From Bacteroidales bacterium (GTDB taxonomy: Bacteria; Bacteroidota; Bacteroidia; Bacteroidales; UBA10428), in NCBI GenBank assembly GCA_030626465.1, contig DAOUOU010000060.1:1-13764 (forward strand): 13,764 nt of DNA, read 5' to 3'. Below the pieces are notes generated by a model, which was not told the DNA's origin, searched no databases, and saw only the letters and a list, made by a program, of their open reading frames with translations. Each line of letters opens with the position of its first letter. The stretch's first letter is position 1. This document shows, in pieces, positions 1-8,152 of this stretch. Position numbers and translations under genes: made by a program.

Positions 1-76
1 GACCAAAGGACTGCTCCCTTGCATTAGAAGGCAAAAACATAAAGATCAACATAGAAATCTTTGTCACCTTTGACAT
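1..76 (-). CDS. N-terminus of an exported protein, cut by the window edge
   Basis: Downstream of ccsBA on the same strand, after a 13-bp gap, an ATG opens a frame that stays open for 25 codons to the window edge. The start reads MSKVTKISMLIFMFLPSNA followed by REQSFG. It has a basic start, a hydrophobic core and a small-residue SNA end, which is what a type I signal peptide looks like. The close spacing suggests co-transcription with ccsBA, so a periplasmic protein linked to cytochrome c is possible, but nothing of the mature protein is visible. This is inferred from a very short stretch and could be chance. Confidence 0.5.
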   Translation of the reverse strand, partial: MSKVTKISMLIFMFLPSNAREQSFG

Positions 77-89
77 AGTCTGCTCTGCT

Positions 90-3000
90 TTAATTATGCC
101 TGGTAAGAATTTTTTGTACTCTACGCTGGTTAAGGGCTGTCAAAATCGAGAGTACCAGGACAACTGCCACAGAATAATATACCAGGAGAGGAACTGGTAA
201 TGGATCACCCTGAGCATAAGAATGAAGGCCCGAGAGATAATAATTCACACCGAAATATGTCATAATAACCGATCCGAATCCGATTAGAGCTACTATATTG
301 AATAGAACCCTTCCTCTAATACCGGGGAACAGTCTAAGATGTAAAATTATTACGTACACAATAACTGTTACAAGTGCCCATGTTTCTTTGGGATCCCAGG
401 CCCAATACCTTCCCCATGATTCGTTTGCCCATATACCTCCGAGAAAAGTTCCTGTGGCAAGCAGATATAAACCTGCTATAAGTGTCCTCTCTATTATATG
501 GGAAAGTTTATTAATTTGTGGTTCCAGCCTGTTCTGACTTTTCGCCGTCTCAAAAAACATCAATAACAAATTAACAAGGGCAACAAGAGCTCCCAATCCG
601 AGAAATCCATAGCTGGCAGTAATTACAGCAACATGTATGATCAACCAGTAGGATTTCAGTACCGGGACAAGATTTGTTATTTGAGGATCCATCCAGCTCA
701 AGTGAGCCGTTTGTAAAATAAGTGCCGCTAAAATTGCTGTCGCACTAATTGTGATCCCCGACTTTCCTGAAAACAGCATTCCGGCAAGCACAGTTGCCCA
801 GGCAATAAAGGTAAGTGCTTCATAGCCGTTGCTCCAGGGGGCGTGTCCGGCTATATACCATCGCAATCCAAGTCCGGATGTATGCAAAAGAAAAGTGATG
901 GATATAATTACAAAAGCAGTTATACTAAAAAAGCGTATCCGGAACCTGGGAAGAAAAATGTGAATAAACTGCACTAACAATAAAATAAATCCTATTAGTA
1001 AATAAATACGTGTAATTCTCTTAAAAATACCTGAATTGTTATAAAGCACTTCTGCTTTTAATCTGGCATTTGATGGAATTACTGATCTTCCATAGTTGTT
1101 CTGGAATATCCTGATGGCTTTCACAATATCAGATGGATTCTTCCAATTGTTGCTTTGAACAGATTTTTTTACCTCTTCAATATAATAGCTCAGAATTTGT
1201 TTTGTAAACAATGAATCTTCTCCCTTAAACACAGATGGAGTGGTCATATACGAATGCCATTTATGAGAGTTGTCTGTTGGATCGGGGAAAATCCTGAACA
1301 CCGCTCCGTTATAGATCAGGTAACAAATATTCAGTCTTTCATCAACCCGAATGATCTCATTATCAAACTTATTACGGTAAGCAGGTTTTTTACGATAAGC
1401 CTCCTCCACATGGGTACTGATAAGGTATTTTCCGGAATTATCCTTTGAAAAGAAATCCTGAAAAGAAGCGTATTTTGATTGCACTCCCAAAAGCTTTTGT
1501 ATCTCGGGATGACCCACTTTGATCAAAGCTTCCCTTTGCCATGCCCCGGGGAATGCTATCATACCCAAAACTACCTGGTCAGGTGAATGGTCTTTGTATT
1601 GTTCCTTTCTGGCAACCTTTCTCAGCACTTCCGATGTGAGGGTGTTAACTGGTTCTATTCTGCCCCCGTTATCCTGAATAAGTATGCTGCCAAAATCTTT
1701 AGCATGCTGAATATCTATCTCTGGCAGATTATTTAACGGTTCCTGAGCAGATGCATTGGTTATCGCAAAAAAAATCAGGAGAATTAGTATTTTAGCTGCA
1801 TCTCCTTGTTTAACAGATATACCAGAAAGTTTCCTGAATCGACTACTTCTGTTCACCAGACTCATTAACATGCCCAGTGCCATAAGAAGATATCCAAGAT
1901 AGCTAACTGTGGTTCCCCAGCCATCGCGATTAAGAGATAAGACAGTTCCTTTTTCGTCCGTATCATAAGAGGCCTGATAGAAACGATACCCCTTGTGTTT
2001 TAAAATATGGTTCATGTATATCCTCTCCTCCCTGTTAATCCCTTTCTTTGAATCCAGCAATTGAACATTGCTCTCAAACCAGGACGGACTGTCAGATCCG
2101 GGGTAACGTTTTATTATAAAATCATTCAGTTTCAGATTGAATGGCAATTCTTTTTGAATCGCACCGTAATTAATTCCGATTTTTATATCATTAATAATTT
2201 TATATTCAAATTTGCCCGCCTGTTCTTTTTGTCCCATGGCAAAGATTGTTTGCTCTACCCCATCGCATGTAACATTGACTTCTACAGCAGAGAAAAATTC
2301 AGTATCCGAATCCGGTGCGGATTTAGCAACAATATGTCCGGATGGAAAATAATTTTTCAGGACAAAAGGTATTGTGTTGAAATAATGCAGCACAAAGGGC
2401 ACAAACGAGTGCTCCTGATTTTCCTTGAGAGTATCTGTAAGTCCTTCGTTCATTGAAGTTTGAACAACCGGAAATGGCGCTCTGAAAACCAATGTTCCTT
2501 CCTTATCATATAAAATTACTGATCCTGAAGATCCTTCAGTCCCAACTGATGAAAAGGACAGATTGAATTTACCTAAGTCAACAGCTTGTCCTCCGGAAAG
2601 AATGAATTCTTCTCTACCCTGCCCACCAGACGTAACCAGATGTATGTATGGCTGCCCATCCGGAACATACTCAATTGCTTTTTCTGCCCGGGGAATAAAT
2701 CTTTTTACCCTGATTTTTATTGCATGTCCTTCAAAAGAAAGGTTTCTGGAGAGCCTGTTTTTTGATACCCGGGAAAACAAAACGGGATAACTTTTATATT
2801 TCCTTGCATTCTTCTTCTCAAGTGAAACTCCAATATAAGTAGCGGTTGTTGTCCAGCTGCCAGATGATTCGCCTTCCCTGATATGCATGATGCCTTCTCT
2901 GCCAAAATACCTTGTAATTCCCGCACCAAGAATAATTATCGCAAAAGCGATGTGAAATATAAGCAGTGTTATTTTTTCCTTTTTGTACAATCTGTGTTTA

Positions 3001-3197
3001 AAGACAACTGTAATTAAATTTATCATGCCTAAAAACAAGAGAAATTCAAACCACCTTGCGTTATAAATAAGTTTTCTCGCAGCATCATTACCGAAGTCGT
3101 TTTCGACAAATGTAGCAACAGCAATACTACCTGTGAATAGTATCAATAGTACCAACATGGTGCGGGTGGAAGAGAAAAATTTTGCAATGAATCTCAT
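90..3197 (-). CDS. ccsBA: Fused cytochrome c biogenesis protein CcsBA (ResB-CcsA)
   Basis: System II cytochrome c synthetase. It carries haem across the inner membrane and attaches it to CXXCH motifs of apocytochromes in the periplasm. Numbering is from the ATG at 3197 (1035 aa). The ResB half has membrane segments near 15-31, 51-67, 76-95 and 421-438 around a large periplasmic domain. The CcsA half, from about 730, holds the tryptophan-rich WWD haem-handling motif (WGRYWAWDPKETW, 928-940). Four histidines match the known CcsBA haem ligands: H82 and H953 in the membrane, H855 and H992 (in GLHSY) on the periplasmic side. Their spacing agrees with what I recall of the characterised Helicobacter fusion. 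The frame extends 15 codons further, to 3242, but ResB proteins usually begin with an MRFIAKFFSSTRT-like segment. A TATATTTG -7 element at 3231-3238 would also lie inside the longer version. The fused form is normal for Bacteroidota. Confidence 0.95.
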   Translation of the reverse strand: MRFIAKFFSSTRTMLVLLILFTGSIAVATFVENDFGNDAARKLIYNARWFEFLLFLGMINLITVVFKHRLYKKEKITLLIFHIAFAIIILGAGITRYFGREGIMHIREGESSGSWTTTATYIGVSLEKKNARKYKSYPVLFSRVSKNRLSRNLSFEGHAIKIRVKRFIPRAEKAIEYVPDGQPYIHLVTSGGQGREEFILSGGQAVDLGKFNLSFSSVGTEGSSGSVILYDKEGTLVFRAPFPVVQTSMNEGLTDTLKENQEHSFVPFVLHYFNTIPFVLKNYFPSGHIVAKSAPDSDTEFFSAVEVNVTCDGVEQTIFAMGQKEQAGKFEYKIINDIKIGINYGAIQKELPFNLKLNDFIIKRYPGSDSPSWFESNVQLLDSKKGINREERIYMNHILKHKGYRFYQASYDTDEKGTVLSLNRDGWGTTVSYLGYLLMALGMLMSLVNRSSRFRKLSGISVKQGDAAKILILLIFFAITNASAQEPLNNLPEIDIQHAKDFGSILIQDNGGRIEPVNTLTSEVLRKVARKEQYKDHSPDQVVLGMIAFPGAWQREALIKVGHPEIQKLLGVQSKYASFQDFFSKDNSGKYLISTHVEEAYRKKPAYRNKFDNEIIRVDERLNICYLIYNGAVFRIFPDPTDNSHKWHSYMTTPSVFKGEDSLFTKQILSYYIEEVKKSVQSNNWKNPSDIVKAIRIFQNNYGRSVIPSNARLKAEVLYNNSGIFKRITRIYLLIGFILLLVQFIHIFLPRFRIRFFSITAFVIISITFLLHTSGLGLRWYIAGHAPWSNGYEALTFIAWATVLAGMLFSGKSGITISATAILAALILQTAHLSWMDPQITNLVPVLKSYWLIIHVAVITASYGFLGLGALVALVNLLLMFFETAKSQNRLEPQINKLSHIIERTLIAGLYLLATGTFLGGIWANESWGRYWAWDPKETWALVTVIVYVIILHLRLFPGIRGRVLFNIVALIGFGSVIMTYFGVNYYLSGLHSYAQGDPLPVPLLVYYSVAVVLVLSILTALNQRRVQKILTRHN

Positions 3198-3230
3198 AGT
3201 GTGCTTAGAATTTGCTAAAAAAGTGGAAAG

Positions 3231-3238
3231 CAAATATA
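3231..3238 (-). promoter_or_regulatory. Candidate -7 promoter element of ccsBA
   Basis: Read on the minus strand this is TATATTTG, an exact match to the Bacteroidota -7 consensus TAnnTTTG. It would place the transcript start near 3225, about 28 nt before the ATG at 3197. I see no good TTG -33 element about 20 bp upstream, so support rests on the -7 box alone. Confidence 0.4.
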
Positions 3239-3305
3239 TCAAATTAATGTTGCCAGATTTTCTTACCCGGCCTCCACAATTGAATCAGGAAAAGTTGATA
3301 TGTTA

Positions 3306-3941
3306 CTAATGAATCTTTTGTTCTTTAATGTATTCCCGGAATATTTTTTCGAATTTCTGAACCTTAGGAGTTATAACAACTGAACAATAGGACTGGGTTG
3401 GATTTTTCTCATAATAATCATTATGATCATCCCCGGCAGGATAAAATTTATCAAAAGCAACCACTTCAGTTACAATGGGTTTATTCCAGATATTTTCATT
3501 ATTCAGTCTTTTTTTCATTTCCTCTGCCAGTCTTTGTTGTTCCGAGTTATGAAAAAATATGACAGACCGGTATTGAGTTCCAGCATCATTACCCTGACGA
3601 TTGAGGGTAGTAGGATCATGAGTCTGCCAGAAAATTTCCAGCAACTCAATATAACTGATTACATCCGGTTTGTATGTCAACTGACAGACCTCTGCATGGC
3701 CTGTTGTTCCATTACATACTTCTTTATAGGAGGGATTTTCAACATGGCCGCCACTATATCCCGATTGTACATCAGTTACACCTTTTACGCGTTCAAAAAT
3801 GGCTTCAACACACCAGAAACAACCTGCTCCAAAGGTTACTTTCTCTGTTTTACCTTCATTGTTTTGGTTTTCCATTGTTTCAGTAGCTAATATTGATTGA
3901 GTAATTAAAGTTAAGCAAGAGATTAATAAGATTAGTCTCAT
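3306..3941 (-). CDS. msrA: Exported peptide-methionine (S)-S-oxide reductase MsrA
   Basis: Reduces methionine S-sulfoxide in oxidised proteins. From the ATG at 3941 the product is 211 aa. Residues 1-19 (MRLILLISCLTLITQSILA) form a signal peptide, so the enzyme should act in the periplasm or outside the cell. The MsrA domain follows directly: GAGCFWC with the catalytic Cys at 41, then SGYSGG, the GHAE segment, the THDPTTLNRQGNDAGTQYRS core, and a probable resolving Cys at 186 in QSYC. The frame continues upstream to 4016, but that would put 25 polar residues before the signal peptide, so 3941 is preferred. No MsrB domain is fused. It follows the same direction as ccsBA, but the 108-bp gap with its own promoter-like box suggests a separate transcript. 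It diverges from the START-domain gene. Confidence 0.93.
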   Translation of the reverse strand: MRLILLISCLTLITQSILATETMENQNNEGKTEKVTFGAGCFWCVEAIFERVKGVTDVQSGYSGGHVENPSYKEVCNGTTGHAEVCQLTYKPDVISYIELLEIFWQTHDPTTLNRQGNDAGTQYRSVIFFHNSEQQRLAEEMKKRLNNENIWNKPIVTEVVAFDKFYPAGDDHNDYYEKNPTQSYCSVVITPKVQKFEKIFREYIKEQKIH

Positions 3942-4052
3942 TTTTAAACTATTAATATGATTAAAAGGATTATTTTCAATTAACCTTCTGTATTCAATAT
4001 TTATTATTTTATTCATATCTTGACAGGATTAAATTAACGATACTACTATTGC

Positions 4053-4673
4053 ATGATTAAACAGCGATTCGTTCCTATTGTTTGGTTCAGCTTATTTTTT
4101 TTACCTGTCAGTCTTCAGGCCCAGGATGACTGGAAACTGGTAAGGCAAGACAAAGATATCAAGGTCTATCTGCACAAATCCTGGAAAGAAAACAAAACCT
4201 ATCGTGCCGAAGCAATTATTAAAGCCCCTATAGATACTGTATATCATTTTCTTACCGACTTTCACAACTATATAAACTGGGTTTACAATTGTAAAAAAAT
4301 TGAAGTGATCGAGGAGGAAAAAGATGTGAAATACGTATACTATGCCTACTATGATCTTCCCTGGCCATTTACCGACAGGGATGCCATATCAGTGCACCGA
4401 ATTATTCATTACACCGATGGCCGTAAAGATGTTAAGTCTACACCGGGTAATGACTATCTTCCTGTTGAAGAGGATGTAATACGAATAGAAGAATTTGAAG
4501 AATACTATCAATTAATTCCCCTTTCTGATAAAACTATGCACCTTAAAATGAAAGGAAAATACGATCCGGGAGGATACATACCTGACTGGTTAGTCAAGCA
4601 GTTTCTCTCCATGGGACCTCTGGACGCTCTTCAGGAAATCAAAAAGAATTCAGAAAAAAAAGTAACGAATTAA
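4053..4673 (+). CDS. Exported START/SRPBCC-fold lipid-binding-like protein
   Basis: A 206-aa protein with a signal peptide (residues 1-23, ending SLQA before QDDW). The rest resembles the START/Bet v1 (SRPBCC) helix-grip fold, which holds a hydrophobic ligand. Visible family features are the W-K-L-V...D-I-K-V-Y start, the I-K-A-P-I-D-T-V-Y-H-F-L-T-D strand-helix segment near 57-70, the LPWPFTDRD motif typical of bacterial START proteins, and a C-terminal amphipathic helix (GPLDALQEIKK). The ligand is not known and cannot be read from the sequence. It diverges from msrA across 111 bp and ends only 13 bp from the convergent M16 protease gene. An outer-membrane lipid or sterol/hopanoid-like ligand is possible, but that is inference. 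Confidence 0.85.
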   Translation: MIKQRFVPIVWFSLFFLPVSLQAQDDWKLVRQDKDIKVYLHKSWKENKTYRAEAIIKAPIDTVYHFLTDFHNYINWVYNCKKIEVIEEEKDVKYVYYAYYDLPWPFTDRDAISVHRIIHYTDGRKDVKSTPGNDYLPVEEDVIRIEEFEEYYQLIPLSDKTMHLKMKGKYDPGGYIPDWLVKQFLSMGPLDALQEIKKNSEKKVTN

Positions 4674-4686
4674 TCAGGTATTTGCA

Positions 4687-7524
4687 CTAATCTTCGTTTA
4701 AAATATTCTCATATTCTTCAGGAAACAACACCACCTGTAAATATTCCCCTATTGTAAAATACTTATTGGCAACACGTTGAATTTCCCCGCTTGTTATCTG
4801 TTCTATATACTCCTCGTTGGTGACAGAATTCAGATCTGTCCCGTTAATAATTGTACTCATTATAGCAGACAGCCAATACGTATTGGTTTTGACACTTGTT
4901 TCCAGATGCCGTCGACGGGTTTCCTTTGCTTTAATGATGTCTTTCTCTTTTACCCCTTTTTGTTGTATGGAATCTAATTCTCCAATGGCAACAGAGATCA
5001 GACTATCAACATTTTCCGGAGAACAGGGAATCATGATTTGAAGAGATGAATATCCATAAGGTATCTGATGCAAAGAAGCCGATACTCTTGAGGTATATAC
5101 CCCGCTCATCTCTTCACGCAGTTTTTCAATATACCTGAACCCCAGAATATCACTCAATACACTCACCATGAAAGCATCTTTTTCATTCCATTCCCTTTCT
5201 TCTTCAAAATACACTATTGCCAGACTTTTAGGATCATTTCCCTTGAAAACATTGTGCACCTGTTTACCATCAGGCGGACGAATTCCAAGATCAACAAATG
5301 ATTCCTCTCTTTCTAAGGTAGGCAAACTTGCTATATACTGTTCCAACAGGCTTTTCACCGTATCGACAGAAAATGCTCCAACGATCACTAAAGTAAAGTT
5401 TCCGGGATCAGAAAAACGATCTTTATAGATCTCAATGGCTCTTTGAAAGTCAATATTATCCCAATCCTCCGCCACAGGTAAATAATCGCCACGCGGATGA
5501 TTTTGCGCCAATATCCTGTAATACTTATCAAAGAAATAATTTTGCGGTTCTTTGCCCAGATTTTCAAAAAGATTCTTTTTTTTGATGACATAGGAATTAA
5601 ACGCACCTGAATCTATTCTTGGATTGGTAAAGTACAAATAGATCAGTTGGAACATACTTTCAATATCTGAAGATCTGGTTTGTGCGCTCATTACCTCGGT
5701 CTCATAAGAGATTGAAGGAGCAACATATACTGTTTTGCCGGCAAGTATCTTTCTCAGATCGCTGTTTGAATAATCTGCCACGCCACTTTCCTGAATAATT
5801 CCGTCAGCACTTAAAGCAGTGAAATGGTCTACGTCATCATATACCGAATGTCCTCCCAAACTAAAAGCTCTGAATAAAACCTCGTCGTTTTTGAAATCTG
5901 TTTTTTTAAGTATCACCCTGACCCCATTTGACAGTTTAAGGTCGATGGCCTCCAATTCTTCCAGTTCTTTTTCGTCTTCAATTTTACCCGGTTCAGGCAG
6001 ATCTGTTAATAGAGTATTACCGGTCACTTTGTCTTCATAGGGTTCAATCTTCATCGATACAACAGATTCTGCAATCTCCATAATAGCGTTCTCGTCGGGA
6101 ACAATCAATCCTTCTTTTTCCGGAGCATTCACGATAAGCACCCTGTTGTCTTCTGAAATCAGCGATTTTGCCAAAGCATTGATTTCATCAAGTTGGATTT
6201 TATCAATATTGGCCTTAATGAAGTTGTATTCAAATTCAATTCCCGGAATTGGTTCCTCCTCAAGGTAATTTCTGATGTATTCATTGGCCCATTGCTTCGA
6301 CTCTGTTTTATCTCTTTCGTTGTAATCATTTTCGTATTGTTTTAGAAGGTCTAGTTTATATCGCCCAAACTCTCCCTCAGTAAAACCAAATTTTCTTGCA
6401 CGCTCATTTTCTATTAGCAATACCCGAAGACCCCTTTCTATTCCTGTTTCACCAACCAGAGCATAGCCTTGCAGTGCGTTTTTAGTACGGGCCCATAGGC
6501 TGCCGTATCGAATATTGGCACCAACAAAGGGTGGATTTTCTTTTTCAGTGAGTTCAGCCAGGCGCCGGTTAAGCATTCCTGTAAGAAATGAATAATTCAG
6601 TTTTTCCTGGTAATCGCCATAGGTTCTATAAGGTATTGTATCACTCTTGTAGATAATATTTACAAGACTTACAGGAGCTTCCACATCAGTTGCCACACTT
6701 ACAAGTGTCCCATTATGATCTGGTACATCATATTCAACTCTTTCTCGTACAACAGCAGGTTGTTCAAGCGCAGAAAAATGATCGATTATTTTCTTTTCAG
6801 CTAACTCAGGATCAATATCACCAACAACTACCAGTGCCATAAGATCAGGCCGGTACCAGTCGCGATAGAACTTACGAAGAGTTTCATAATCACTTTTTTC
6901 TATAATCTCTCTTTCCCCGATAGGCAGACGCTCGGCATAGCGGGAATCTTTAAATACAACGGGGAGATATTTGTCTCTCATTCGCTGCCGGGGTCCTCTC
7001 CCAAACCGCCATTCTTCCACAATGACTCCTCGCTCCTTGTCGATTTCCTCCTCTTCAAAAGTAACATTGTGTGCCCAGTCTTCCATAACAAGAAATCCCT
7101 TATCCACCAGGTTGGTTGAATCAGAAGGTATGGTTAACATATACACAGTCTCGTCAAAAGAGGTGTAAGCATTCAAATCCGGCCCAAATCTAATGCCAAT
7201 TGATTGCAGGTATTCTACCAGTTCATTCTTTTCGAAATTTTTGGTGCCGTTGAAACACATGTGCTCAACAAAATGAGCAAGCCCAAGCTGGTCATCATCT
7301 TCAAGGATAGAGCCTGCATTTACAACCAGTCGCATCTCAATTCTTTTCTCAGGTTTCTGATTAACTCTTATGTAATAAGTGAATCCATTTTCCAGTTTTC
7401 CTATAACTACATTTGAATCAACAGGAAGAATTTTATCACTGCTCTCATCTTGTGCTCTTGTACCTGAAAATAATAATGAAATACAAAAAGAGATGAGAAC
7501 ACCCTTTAAAACGAAAAATTTCAT
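4687..7524 (-). CDS. Exported M16 family zinc metalloprotease, two-domain
   Basis: A 945-aa insulinase/pitrilysin-type peptidase. Residues 1-24 are a signal peptide (ending TRA before QDES), so it should be periplasmic. The active N-terminal half carries the inverted zinc motif HFVEH at 84-88, with Glu 87 as catalytic base. The distal zinc-binding Glu lies in the DKERGVIVEEW segment (162-172). The family strand YRPDLMALVVVGDID is at 224-238. A second M16 unit starts near 529 (LSNGVRVILKK). Its equivalent motif has degenerated to HFTALSADG, which is normal: this half is a structural partner. Length and layout match the PqqL-like zinc proteases common in Bacteroidota. Substrates are unknown but probably unfolded peptides. 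It lies 46 bp downstream of the STAS-like gene and may be co-transcribed with it. Confidence 0.94.
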   Translation of the reverse strand: MKFFVLKGVLISFCISLLFSGTRAQDESSDKILPVDSNVVIGKLENGFTYYIRVNQKPEKRIEMRLVVNAGSILEDDDQLGLAHFVEHMCFNGTKNFEKNELVEYLQSIGIRFGPDLNAYTSFDETVYMLTIPSDSTNLVDKGFLVMEDWAHNVTFEEEEIDKERGVIVEEWRFGRGPRQRMRDKYLPVVFKDSRYAERLPIGEREIIEKSDYETLRKFYRDWYRPDLMALVVVGDIDPELAEKKIIDHFSALEQPAVVRERVEYDVPDHNGTLVSVATDVEAPVSLVNIIYKSDTIPYRTYGDYQEKLNYSFLTGMLNRRLAELTEKENPPFVGANIRYGSLWARTKNALQGYALVGETGIERGLRVLLIENERARKFGFTEGEFGRYKLDLLKQYENDYNERDKTESKQWANEYIRNYLEEEPIPGIEFEYNFIKANIDKIQLDEINALAKSLISEDNRVLIVNAPEKEGLIVPDENAIMEIAESVVSMKIEPYEDKVTGNTLLTDLPEPGKIEDEKELEELEAIDLKLSNGVRVILKKTDFKNDEVLFRAFSLGGHSVYDDVDHFTALSADGIIQESGVADYSNSDLRKILAGKTVYVAPSISYETEVMSAQTRSSDIESMFQLIYLYFTNPRIDSGAFNSYVIKKKNLFENLGKEPQNYFFDKYYRILAQNHPRGDYLPVAEDWDNIDFQRAIEIYKDRFSDPGNFTLVIVGAFSVDTVKSLLEQYIASLPTLEREESFVDLGIRPPDGKQVHNVFKGNDPKSLAIVYFEEEREWNEKDAFMVSVLSDILGFRYIEKLREEMSGVYTSRVSASLHQIPYGYSSLQIMIPCSPENVDSLISVAIGELDSIQQKGVKEKDIIKAKETRRRHLETSVKTNTYWLSAIMSTIINGTDLNSVTNEEYIEQITSGEIQRVANKYFTIGEYLQVVLFPEEYENILNED

Positions 7525-7570
7525 AATCGTGGATTTAATAGTGAAAATTGATTTATAGGATAATTTTTTG

Positions 7571-7969
7571 TTATTCTGCTAACAGCCATGATTTTGCGGA
7601 GGTAACATCTCCAAAGATACGTACCTCTATTGGAGATTCCCTTAATTTTCTTTTGACAGTTTCAGCATATATAGTTGAAAAAACAGTGTCTTCTGCAACC
7701 AGGGCTATCTTAAGAACTCCGTATGCAATCGCTTTTTTCAGTACTTCCAATTCAAGCCACTTAACATCTTCTGTCTTTACCAGTCCTTCTTTCCTCATAT
7801 CTGATAAAACATAATTCACTTTATTCTTTTCAGCAAATTCTACGATAGCCTGAAACGTTTTTCTGTACTCTGCTGAATCAGTATCCTTTTTCCATACCAT
7901 CTCCGTCAATCGTTCTTCTTTGGAATAAGTTACTGTAACAAGTTCTGATTCGTATAACGTATCATCCAT
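7571..7969 (-). CDS. SpoIIAA/STAS-like domain protein
   Basis: A 132-aa cytoplasmic protein with no signal peptide or membrane segment. The alternating pattern suggests a SpoIIAA-like fold: a strand (LTEMVWKK), a helix (YRKTFQAIVEFAEKN), a strand (VNYVLSDMRKEG), a helix (KWLELEVLKKAIAYG), a strand (LKIALVAED), and a final strand-helix pair (EVRIFGDVTSAKSWLLAE). The last segment resembles the terminal F-x-D-x-x-x-A-x-x-W-L helix of STAS/Sec14-like proteins. Such proteins act as regulators or small-ligand sensors. Here the position of the phosphorylatable serine is unclear, so I propose no partner. It lies 46 bp upstream of the M16 protease gene on the same strand. Confidence 0.65.
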   Translation of the reverse strand: MDDTLYESELVTVTYSKEERLTEMVWKKDTDSAEYRKTFQAIVEFAEKNKVNYVLSDMRKEGLVKTEDVKWLELEVLKKAIAYGVLKIALVAEDTVFSTIYAETVKRKLRESPIEVRIFGDVTSAKSWLLAE

Positions 7970-7984
7970 TGCATATAATTTTCA

Positions 7985-8016
7985 CAAAAATTAAGCATTT
8001 TTCTTTAAGGTAACAA
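7985..8016 (-). promoter_or_regulatory. Candidate promoter of the STAS-like gene
   Basis: On the minus strand a TTG (8014-8016) is followed after 20 bp by TAATTTTTG (7985-7993). This is one base longer than the Bacteroidota -7 consensus TAnnTTTG and has a suitable -33 spacing. It would give a very short leader before the ATG at 7969. The match is imperfect and the region is AT-rich, so this is a weak call. Confidence 0.27.
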
Positions 8017-8146
8017 TTCTGAGGAGCTGGTTGTTAAAAAATTGTTGACCAGATCATTTGAATAACCGGGCTGTTTTTCCGGAAACGTATCAGATAACAA
8101 TAGGATAGTAATAAAAATCAGGAAAGCAGATATGCGTTTCTTTCAT
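8005..8146 (-). pseudogene. Possible frameshifted small exported peptide gene
   Basis: Between the Nudix and STAS-like genes, a minus-strand frame without a start codon encodes 45 residues before a TAA at 8005-8007. It begins KKRISAFLIFITILLLS and continues DTFPEKQPGYSNDLVNNF. The first part looks like a signal peptide. An ATG followed by AAA lies at 8146-8141, one base out of frame; removing a single base after it would give an MK-initiated version. It may be a small secreted-protein gene broken by a one-base insertion. A chance hydrophobic frame in AT-rich DNA is the alternative. Confidence 0.25.
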
Positions 8147-8152
8147 CAGCAT

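Noticed and set aside
3198..3242. Longer ccsBA start at 3242 adding 15 residues
   Set aside because: The extra residues do not fit the ResB N-terminus, and a TATATTTG promoter element lies within them.
3243..3305. Terminator between msrA and ccsBA
   Set aside because: No stem-loop followed by a T-run could be found in this gap.
3306..3941. MsrA as a lipoprotein via LISC near its N-terminus
   Set aside because: The cysteine is at residue 9, too early for a lipobox; a type I cleavage after ILA fits better.
3942..4016. Longer msrA start at 4016
   Set aside because: It would place 25 polar residues in front of a clear signal peptide; the ATG at 3941 begins the signal peptide properly.
4777..7416. 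Several plus-strand open frames opposite the M16 protease gene
   Set aside because: Their composition has no protein-like features and they lie fully antisense to a well-supported gene.
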